A stretch of 7,666 nt of DNA from Peptostreptococcaceae bacterium. Its GTDB lineage: Bacteria > Bacillota_A > Clostridia > Peptostreptococcales > Acidaminobacteraceae. The notes under the pieces are model-generated. The model was not told the origin of the DNA. It did no database searches and saw nothing but the letters and a program-made list of their open reading frames with translations. This document shows, in pieces, positions 1-6,600 of the stretch. Positions within the stretch are counted from its first letter, which is position 1. Every line of letters starts with the position of its first letter. Both the position numbers and the translations under genes were made by a program. The stretch covers positions 1-7,666 of the forward strand of contig JABXKX010000414.1 in the NCBI GenBank assembly GCA_013619035.1. Reading direction: 5' to 3'.

Positions 1-12
1 ATAAATAGCAAT

Positions 13-1032
13 GTGAAACGAATACTCATAATAGGTACAGCATATTCACTGATTGAAATCATGGGATTAATATTATCTACACTGGGTTATTTTGAATCGG
101 ATATTAGACTTTATGTTTTAATAGTAGTACTCTTTCATATCATTTATCTACCAATATTATTTTATGTTTTTTTCAAAAAAGATCAATTTAAAATCAAGGT
201 ATTGGATATATTAGAGAAAATATATTTTGCTATCATTATTGTATGGGGAAGTTTATTCACCGTACTCGTTTATTTAGAAGCTCAAGATATAACTATTTAC
301 ACCATAATCATTTTAATATGTGGCGGTATGTTTGTTGTTAAACCGATCTATAGCCGATTTTTATTCAGTGGTGGCTTAATCGTGTTTTCGGTCTTAATAT
401 ATGCAAATGCAAGTAGTGTATTAATTGCTAACGGTCTGATATTTAAAGCCTTAATCGTTACAGGTATCGGGTATATGATATCTAGTACAAATTATCGAAT
501 TAGATATGAGTTACATCAAAAAAATGCCCAACTTGAAAGTATCAATGAAACATTAAAAGATCAAGTCTTAAGAGATTCACTAACTGGACTTTATAATAAT
601 GGTTATATATTTGAGTACATAGACAATGCCATTGAAATGGCGATACAATATGGTAAAGATTTCTCTGTATTGATGATAGATATAGATGATTTTAAAGCAG
701 TCAATGATCACTATGGACATCTAGAAGGCGACTATGTCATCAAAGAAGTTGCAACTATTATTTTAAGAGAAACAAGAGATTTTGATATAACTGGCAGATA
801 TGGTGGTGAAGAGTTTATAGTTGTTTTAAACAATTCTGATCTCGAACATGCTAAGGTTATAGCAGAAAGAATTCGTTTAACAATTGAGTCCACAGCGTTT
901 AACTTTAATGAACATATAACAGTTAGTATAGGTACATCACAGTGGCAAAGAGACAACAGAAATGCTTTAATCAAAAAAGCCGATGATAAACTTTATGAAG
1001 CTAAAGACAATGGAAAGAACTGTGTACGTTAA
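13..1032 (+). CDS. Membrane-anchored diguanylate cyclase (GGDEF domain)
   Basis: Predicted to make cyclic di-GMP from two GTP at the inner face of the membrane. The N-terminal half (about residues 3-157) reads as six hydrophobic helices without a recognisable sensor family. A polar, coiled-coil-like linker follows (about 160-187). The GGDEF domain starts at D188 (DSLTGLYN). The metal-binding stretch DIDDFK begins at D223, ND..GH..GD lies at 231-240, the active-site signature GGEEF is at 264-268, and the closing ADDKLYEAKDNGKN motif is near the C-terminus, so the domain looks catalytically competent. An RxxD inhibitory site (R255, D258) sits five residues before GGEEF, predicting product inhibition. 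The start is uncertain: position 13 is GTG, the frame stays open to the left edge, and no ribosome-binding site is visible in the 12 bases shown, so the true start may lie outside. The input signal is unknown. Nothing links it functionally to the downstream operon. Confidence 0.93.
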   Translation: MKRILIIGTAYSLIEIMGLILSTLGYFESDIRLYVLIVVLFHIIYLPILFYVFFKKDQFKIKVLDILEKIYFAIIIVWGSLFTVLVYLEAQDITIYTIIILICGGMFVVKPIYSRFLFSGGLIVFSVLIYANASSVLIANGLIFKALIVTGIGYMISSTNYRIRYELHQKNAQLESINETLKDQVLRDSLTGLYNNGYIFEYIDNAIEMAIQYGKDFSVLMIDIDDFKAVNDHYGHLEGDYVIKEVATIILRETRDFDITGRYGGEEFIVVLNNSDLEHAKVIAERIRLTIESTAFNFNEHITVSIGTSQWQRDNRNALIKKADDKLYEAKDNGKNCVR

Positions 1033-1045
1033 ATCTATAAAGATT

Positions 1046-1090
1046 AGGAGCATCTCATGACAGAATATAGAGATGTTCTTTTATTTTTTT
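1046..1090 (+). terminator. Rho-independent terminator after the diguanylate cyclase gene
   Basis: An 11-bp stem (1046-1056 with 1070-1080, including two G-U pairs) closes a 13-base loop and runs into a T-rich tract to 1090 broken by a single A. It begins 13 bases after the TAA stop of the cyclase gene, so the operon downstream should be transcribed separately. Confidence 0.8.
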
Positions 1091-1189
1091 GTTAAAGAGT
1101 TAATCGTTATGTAGTCCTATATTATCCAATTTTAATGCTGTTTTCTTTAAGTTGAGAATTTTATTGCTCAATGTTTTCATAGCATCGCA

Positions 1190-1203
1190 AGAAAACGTTT
1201 TCA
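1190..1203. promoter_or_regulatory. cre-like operator (CcpA/LacI-family type palindrome)
   Basis: A perfect 12-bp palindrome, GAAAACGTTTTC (1191-1202), followed by A. Against the degenerate cre consensus TGWAANCGNTNWCA it fits at every defined position except the first (A instead of T). Its centre is about 57 bases before the start predicted from the 1219-1247 promoter, just upstream of the -35. In Gram-positive bacteria that position is compatible with activation by a CcpA-type regulator. Other LacI-family proteins bind similar central-CG palindromes, so the regulator is inferred. Confidence 0.5.
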
Positions 1204-1218
1204 CAAATGTGTAGGTTA

Positions 1219-1247
1219 TTGTTTTTTACTTTCAAAAGTGTTAGAAT
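1219..1247 (+). promoter_or_regulatory. Probable sigma-A promoter of the redox operon, extended -10
   Basis: TTGTTT (1219-1224), a 17-base spacer, then TAGAAT (1242-1247), with TG at 1239-1240 one base before the -10 hexamer, giving an extended -10 element. The -35 is weak (3 of 6) and the -10 good (5 of 6). Transcription would begin near 1254, leaving a leader of roughly 118 bases that contains the 1262-1294 hairpin. Confidence 0.5.
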
Positions 1248-1261
1248 ATCCACGATAGATT

Positions 1262-1294
1262 GCTTTCAGCATCGAAGAATGAATCGATGCAAGC
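1262..1294 (+). other. Bulged hairpin in the likely operon leader
   Basis: GCATCGA (1269-1275) pairs with TCGATGC (1284-1290) around an 8-base loop. GCTT (1262-1265) pairs with AAGC (1291-1294), with UCA left as a one-sided bulge. No T-run follows, so it is not a terminator. It could be an RNA leader element or, on DNA, an operator. No known family is recognised. Confidence 0.4.
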
Positions 1295-1317
1295 TGTTTG
1301 TTGCAATAATCAGACGA

Positions 1318-1331
1318 TATAATCGCGATTA
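1318..1331. promoter_or_regulatory. Second -10 (TATAAT) overlapping a 12-bp palindrome
   Basis: A perfect TATAAT at 1318-1323 overlaps the perfect palindrome TAATCGCGATTA at 1320-1331. No good -35 is found at 16-18 bases upstream, so it would need an activator or be a minor start. A repressor bound to the palindrome would block it. Both parts are directly visible; the role is inferred. Confidence 0.3.
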
Positions 1332-1358
1332 AAAACAACTATTAAATATATAAATTCT

Positions 1359-1365
1359 AGGGGGA
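1359..1365 (+). promoter_or_regulatory. Ribosome-binding site for the NuoE-like gene
   Basis: AGGGGGA lies seven bases before the ATG at 1373 and supports that start. The preceding sequence has no other in-frame start with a comparable site. Confidence 0.6.
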
Positions 1366-1372
1366 AGAAATA

Positions 1373-1885
1373 ATGGCATGTAAATGTTCTAGTGATCAAT
1401 CACAAGTTGATTTGTCCATCGATTTAGGAAAAGCTTCAGAAATTTTAAATTCTTATAATTCTGAAAAATCCAATTTAATCACATTGCTTCAAGAAATTCA
1501 ACTGGCTTATGGTTATTTACCAGAAGCTGTTTTAAAATTGATTGCTGATGTAACTGGCATAAAAGAAGCAAAAGTATTGGGGGTTGCGACTTTTTATTCA
1601 CAGTTTAGATTAAAACCAGTGGGCAAACATTTGATAATGTTATGTCAAGGGACTGCTTGTCATGTGAATGGCTCAGGAAAAATTGAACAAGCGATTAAAG
1701 AAGAATTGGGCATATCAGAAGGTGATATGACGGCAGATGGTTTATTTACATATATCAATGTAGCGTGTTTAGGCTGTTGTAGTTTAGCGCCTGTTATGAT
1801 GATTAATGATCAAACATATGCTAAGTTAACACCAGAAAAAGCAAGTGAAATCTTAAAAGATTTACGTATAAAGGAGGCTATATGA
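1373..1885 (+). CDS. NuoE/HydC-like [2Fe-2S] subunit of a bifurcating flavoenzyme (BfuC-type)
   Basis: Small iron-sulfur subunit that relays electrons to or from the FMN of the next protein. At 170 residues it is the usual family size. A helical N-terminal part (about 20-75, with the typical YGYLP and VLGVATFYSQF segments) is followed by a thioredoxin-like ferredoxin domain. The four [2Fe-2S] ligands are C91 and C96 (CQGTAC) and C132 and C136 (CLGCC). C135 is an extra cysteine, as seen in some clostridial homologues. The N-terminus carries two more (MACKC) of unknown role. The gene starts the operon and ends in TGA inside ATGA, overlapping the next start by 4 bases, which suggests translational coupling. 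The same fold occurs in complex I, NAD-linked formate dehydrogenases and [FeFe]-hydrogenases; the neighbours favour the transhydrogenase reading. Confidence 0.94.
   Translation: MACKCSSDQSQVDLSIDLGKASEILNSYNSEKSNLITLLQEIQLAYGYLPEAVLKLIADVTGIKEAKVLGVATFYSQFRLKPVGKHLIMLCQGTACHVNGSGKIEQAIKEELGISEGDMTADGLFTYINVACLGCCSLAPVMMINDQTYAKLTPEKASEILKDLRIKEAI
1871..1877 (+). promoter_or_regulatory. Strong ribosome-binding site inside the NuoE-like gene
   Basis: AAGGAGG lies within the last codons of the upstream gene, four bases before the overlapping ATG at 1882. It fixes the start of the NuoF-like gene and fits translational coupling. Confidence 0.75.
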
Positions 1886-3618
1886 GATTTGTAGTCGGTT
1901 CAGGATCCTGTGGTATTGCTGCTGGTGCTGATAAAGTTCTAGCTGCTTTACAACATCAAATAGAAGTCAATAATCTTGATGCATCTGTAGAAATAACAGG
2001 TTGTATTGGTACCTGTTATTTAGAGCCAATTGTAGATGTTTATGATAAAGAACAAATGAAACGTTATGTAAACGTCGATGCCTCAAAAATAGAAGAATTA
2101 ATTACAAGTGCACAGACTGATACGTTGGATGAAAGTAATGATATGGTTTCAGATCAGTTGAATAAACAAGATCGAATTGTACTTAGAAATTGTGGCTTGA
2201 TTAATCCAGAAAAGATTGATGATTACCTTGTTTTAGGTGGCTATCAAGCGGTTGAAACATGTTATAAAGAGAAAACACCTATTCAAGTGATAGAAGAAAT
2301 AAAAATAGCAGGCCTTAGAGGCCGTGGTGGTGCAGGTTTTCCAACTTGGTTCAAGTGGAACGCTGCATTAAAATCTCCAGGCGACACAAAGTTTATGGTG
2401 TGTAATGCAGATGAAGGTGACCCGGGTGCTTTTATGGATCGAAGTGTCTTAGAAGGAGATCCGCATAGTTTGATAGAAGGCATGATGATTGCAGGTTATG
2501 CGATTGGAGCAAAAAAAGGTATTGTTTATGTTAGAGCAGAATATCCTTTGGCGATTGTACGTCTTGAAAAAGCTATTCAACAAGCTCGAGAAAAAAACAT
2601 ACTTGGAAAAGATATATTTGGCATTAAAGGATGCGATTATGATTTAAGCATCAAAGCGGGTGCAGGCGCCTTTGTTTGTGGTGAAGAAACAGCACTTATA
2701 GCATCACTAGAAGGAGAACGTGGCATGCCGAGACTCAAGCCGCCTTTCCCAGCTCAAAAAGGGTATTTGGATTATCCAACCAATATCAATAATGTAGAAA
2801 CTTTAGCGAATGTTCCTTGGATATTAAACAAGGGTGGTCAAGCCTTTGCAGATCTAGGAACAGAGAAAAGTAATGGAACCAAAGTATTTGCTTTAACGGG
2901 TAAAGTTAAAAATGGTGGTCTTGTAGAAGTACCGATGGGTATGACACTTCGTGAGGTTATCTTTGATATCGGTGGTGGTATTGTAGACGATAAAGCATTT
3001 AAAGCAGTACAACTTGGAGGACCTTCTGGAGGTTGTATTCCAAAAGAACTATTGGATACACCTGTTGAGTATGAAGCCATTAATAAAACCGGTGCGATAG
3101 TTGGTTCAGGTGGTATGGTGGTAATGGATGACTCGACATGTATGGTATCAATGGCAAAGTTTTTCTTAGACTTTACCTGTAGAGAATCTTGTGGTAAATG
3201 TACCTATTGCCGTATCGGTACGAAACGTATGTTAGAAATCCTGACTAGAATTACTGACGGTGAGGGAAGAGAAGGTGATATAGAACTTCTTGAAGAACTC
3301 GCTATAAAAATAAAAGAAGGTTCGATGTGTGGTTTAGGACAGACAGCTCCAAATCCAGTACAGACAACTTTAAAATATTTCAGACATGAATATGAAGAAC
3401 ATATTGCAGGTAAATGCTCTGCGGGTGTCTGTGAGAAACTATTGACTTATGATATATCTGAAGAGATTTGTGTAGGGTGTACAGTGTGTAAGAAAACTTG
3501 TCCAACCGGTGCAATTACAGGAACTCTTAAGAAGCCACATATAATTGATCAATCGAAATGTATCAAATGTGGACAATGTGTAGATAAGTGTAAATTTAAA
3601 GCAATCACAAAATCATAA
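1882..3618 (+). CDS. NuoF/HydB-like FMN- and NAD(H)-binding subunit (BfuB-type)
   Basis: Flavin subunit that binds NAD(H) and FMN and, in the bifurcating HydBC/Bfu family, is the proposed site of bifurcation. Order of domains: N-terminal thioredoxin-like ferredoxin domain (about 1-80; C10, C41, C45); NuoF core with the glycine-rich GLRGRGGAGFPT at 144-155, the CNADEGDPGAFMDRS segment from C174, and the GAGAFVCGEETAL segment from 260; SLBB-like region (about 335-390); [4Fe-4S] site C437, C440, C443 and C483; and a C-terminal two-[4Fe-4S] ferredoxin domain with C530/533/536/540 and C560/563/566/570. The C-terminal pair distinguishes this type from plain complex I NuoF and is the expected ferredoxin exchange site. 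At 578 residues it fits HydB-type proteins. One oddity is that the first cysteine of the N-terminal [2Fe-2S] motif is replaced by V5. It ends in TAA, 15 bases before the next gene. Confidence 0.95.
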   Translation: MRFVVGSGSCGIAAGADKVLAALQHQIEVNNLDASVEITGCIGTCYLEPIVDVYDKEQMKRYVNVDASKIEELITSAQTDTLDESNDMVSDQLNKQDRIVLRNCGLINPEKIDDYLVLGGYQAVETCYKEKTPIQVIEEIKIAGLRGRGGAGFPTWFKWNAALKSPGDTKFMVCNADEGDPGAFMDRSVLEGDPHSLIEGMMIAGYAIGAKKGIVYVRAEYPLAIVRLEKAIQQAREKNILGKDIFGIKGCDYDLSIKAGAGAFVCGEETALIASLEGERGMPRLKPPFPAQKGYLDYPTNINNVETLANVPWILNKGGQAFADLGTEKSNGTKVFALTGKVKNGGLVEVPMGMTLREVIFDIGGGIVDDKAFKAVQLGGPSGGCIPKELLDTPVEYEAINKTGAIVGSGGMVVMDDSTCMVSMAKFFLDFTCRESCGKCTYCRIGTKRMLEILTRITDGEGREGDIELLEELAIKIKEGSMCGLGQTAPNPVQTTLKYFRHEYEEHIAGKCSAGVCEKLLTYDISEEICVGCTVCKKTCPTGAITGTLKKPHIIDQSKCIKCGQCVDKCKFKAITKS

Positions 3619-3633
3619 GTTGGAGGAAATCAA

Positions 3634-6600
3634 ATGGCGCAAATAAGAGTTAATATAAATGGTGTAGAAATAAACACACATACTGGTCATACCATCTTAG
3701 AAGTAGCAAAAGAGAATGGTATTTTAATTCCAACACTTTGTCATGATGAAAAATTAAAACATTATGGATCTTGTGGTATGTGTGTGGTTGAACTGGACAA
3801 CAGTCCGAGATTGATTAGATCCTGTTCCACACAAATAGCGAATGGTATGGTGATTCAAACCGATACGAATCGTATTAAAGAATCAAGAAAAACAACTTTA
3901 GAACTCATGTTATCTGACCATGAGGGAGACTGTAAAGCACCATGTATGTTAGGGTGTCCTTCTAATGTGGATGTACAAGGTTATGTGGGTTTAACAGCAA
4001 ATAAAGAATACGAAGAAGCTTTAAAGCTTATTAAAGAAGATTTACCTTTACCTGCGAGTATTGGTAGAGTTTGTCCACACCCGTGTCAAACGGGCTGTCG
4101 AAGAGGGATTGTTGATGATTCCGTATCTATAGCATGGATCAAACGTTATGTAGCAGACTTAGATTTAAATAAAGAAACATCTTATATACCAGAAATAAAT
4201 CCATCAACAGGCAAACGTATTGCTGTGATTGGTGGCGGACCGGGTGGTTTGTCAGCAGCATACTTTTTAAGAAAATCAGGTCATGAGGTTGTGATATATG
4301 AAGCCATGCCTGAATTAGGTGGGATGTTAAAGTATGGTATACCACTGTATAGACTACCAAAAGAAGTTCTTCAAAAAGAAGTTAAACTGATTGAAAAAAT
4401 GGGTGTTAAGCTTGTTCCAAATACACGTATTGGTAGAGATGTTGAATTAGATCATATCAGAAAAGAATTTGATGCAGTTTATGTTTCTATAGGAGCTTGG
4501 AAGAGTTCGTATATCAATTGCAAAGGCAGTGATAATGAAGGTATTATCGGTGGTATTGAATTTCTGAATAAGTTTGCGATAAATGAACCTATTAGAACCG
4601 GTAATAGAATTGCAGTAATCGGTGGTGGTAATACCGCAATGGATGCCTGTAGAACAGCCATCAGATTAGGTGCAAAAGAAGTTTATGCAATCTATAGAAG
4701 GACAAAAGAAGATATGCCTGCTGTAGATGTTGAAATAGAAGAAGCAGAAGAAGAAGGTGTGGTATTTAAATTCCTTTCAAATCCTGTTGAGTTTATATCA
4801 GATGCAGATGGTAAAGTAACACATATGCGTCTTGAAAAAATGAAACAAACCGAAAAAGATGCTTCTGGTAGAAGAGGTGTTGTAGCAACTGGAGAAGTAG
4901 AACTTCTAGAGATTGATTCTGTTATTATGTCTGTTGGACAAAGGTTAGCACCTGAAGGGTTTGAAGCTATTGCTTTAAATCAAAGAGGCAATATTGATAT
5001 TGGCGAAGGCACTTATATGACCAATCTCGAAGGCGTTTTTGCAGGTGGTGATGCTGTAGGAACGGGTGCAGGTATTGCCATTGAGGCTGTTGCTGATGGC
5101 AAGCATGCGAGTCAGATCATTGATAATTATTTGCGTGGTGATTTTATCGTAAAAAAACCACTTTATACGGTTAAAAAAGAGAACTTAACACTTGATGATT
5201 TTAAAGAGATTCCAAGACAACATAGAAGTTATATGGGTCATGAAGCACCGGAAATTAGAATGCATAACTTTGAAGAAGTTGTACATGGTTTTGAAAAAGA
5301 GTCAGCAGTAAATGAAGCTAGTAGATGTTTAGAATGTGGTTGTATGGATTCTTTTGAATGTCATTTATTCGATTATGCAAATGACTATGATGTTAAACCC
5401 GTAAGATTTGATGGTCCTTCTAAATCACTTGATATTGATGATGCTCATCTATATTTCACAAGAGATCCTAATAAATGTATCCTTTGTGGTATGTGTGTGA
5501 GAATCTGTGATGAAGTGATGGATCGTGGTATTTTAGGATTGTCAGGTAGAGGATTTGATACGGTTGTACAACCCGCATTTAATAAACCGTTTTCAGAAAC
5601 GGATTGTATCTCTTGTGGTCAATGTATCAGTGTCTGTCCAACAGGCGCATTACAAGAAAAGGCGTTAATTAATAAACCGGTGCCTTTAGAAGGCATATTA
5701 ACAGAAAGTGTTTGTAACCAATGTGGTATGGGTTGTTCTGTAAAACTGGAATCAAGAGGTACATTATTATTAAGATCTCTTCCGAAAGAGAATAATTCCA
5801 TTAATAAAGGATTGCTTTGTAAAAAAGGTCGATTCGATTTGGTACTTCAACAAAATCAAACACGTATCAAACAACCGATGGTTCGTAAAAATGGTATTTT
5901 AGAAGAAGTTTCATGGGATGAAGCCATATTGTATATTGCTAGAAAATCGCAGAGTTTAAATCTTCGATACGGTGATAATACCATGGGTGCCATTGTGTCA
6001 GGAAAGTACTTTAATGAAACCATCTACTTATTAAAAAAATTATGTAATGAAACGTTTAAAACTGAAAATGTTTATGCCAATAAAGGTTATAAAAAAGGTT
6101 TGAAAGATGTTTTAGGTTATGATGTCTCTACCAATGTTGTTTCTGAGTTAGGTCATACGGATTTAATCATTACCATAGGGACAGATATTATGGAGCGACA
6201 ACCAGTTCTCGGTGTTAGAATTAAAACCGCAACCAATAATGGTGTGGAACTGATTGTTATCAATGACAGAGAATCTAAAGCAGACAAATGGGCAAGTAGT
6301 GCTGTTTATAATAACAATAATCTAGAACTTCTGCAAGGTATTGCTAAAGAGTTGATTCAGTTAAAAGGGACACCTAAACAATCGAGTGGTATCAACGAAC
6401 TTAATGAGAGTTTAAAAACAATTGAGGTAACACCTGAGGCAAAAATGGTAGCAGACAAATTAGTAGCTAATAAAAATGCTATGATTGTATGTGATAGAGA
6501 ACTGCTGTCAGATGAAGCCGTGATGTTAATCGCTCAAATTGCTGTACTGTCAGGACATATTGGAAAACCACGTAATGGTATCATCCAACTGAGATCTGAA

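Larger units (their letters stand above)
1081..1372 (+). other. Non-coding control region upstream of the redox operon
   Basis: About 290 bases without a supportable gene. It contains a cre-like palindrome (1190-1203), an extended -10 promoter (1219-1247), a bulged hairpin (1262-1294), a second TATAAT (1318-1323) overlapping a 12-bp palindrome (1320-1331), and a purine-rich ribosome-binding site (1359-1365). A degenerate direct repeat (1163-1193 and 1259-1279) is also present. I do not recognise a known riboswitch class or T-box. Confidence 0.6.

Noticed and set aside
1057..1095. Very short ORF starting in the terminator loop
   Set aside because: Twelve codons, no ribosome-binding site, and it runs through the T-tract of the terminator.
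1198..1216. Rex (NADH-sensing repressor) site around TTTTCACAAATGTG
   Set aside because: Only one half of the TTGTGAA-N4-TTCACAA pattern is recognisable; the matching half-site is absent.
1279..1332. 17-codon ORF as a leader peptide
   Set aside because: There is no good ribosome-binding site and no run of regulatory codons; it starts inside the hairpin loop, so chance is more likely.
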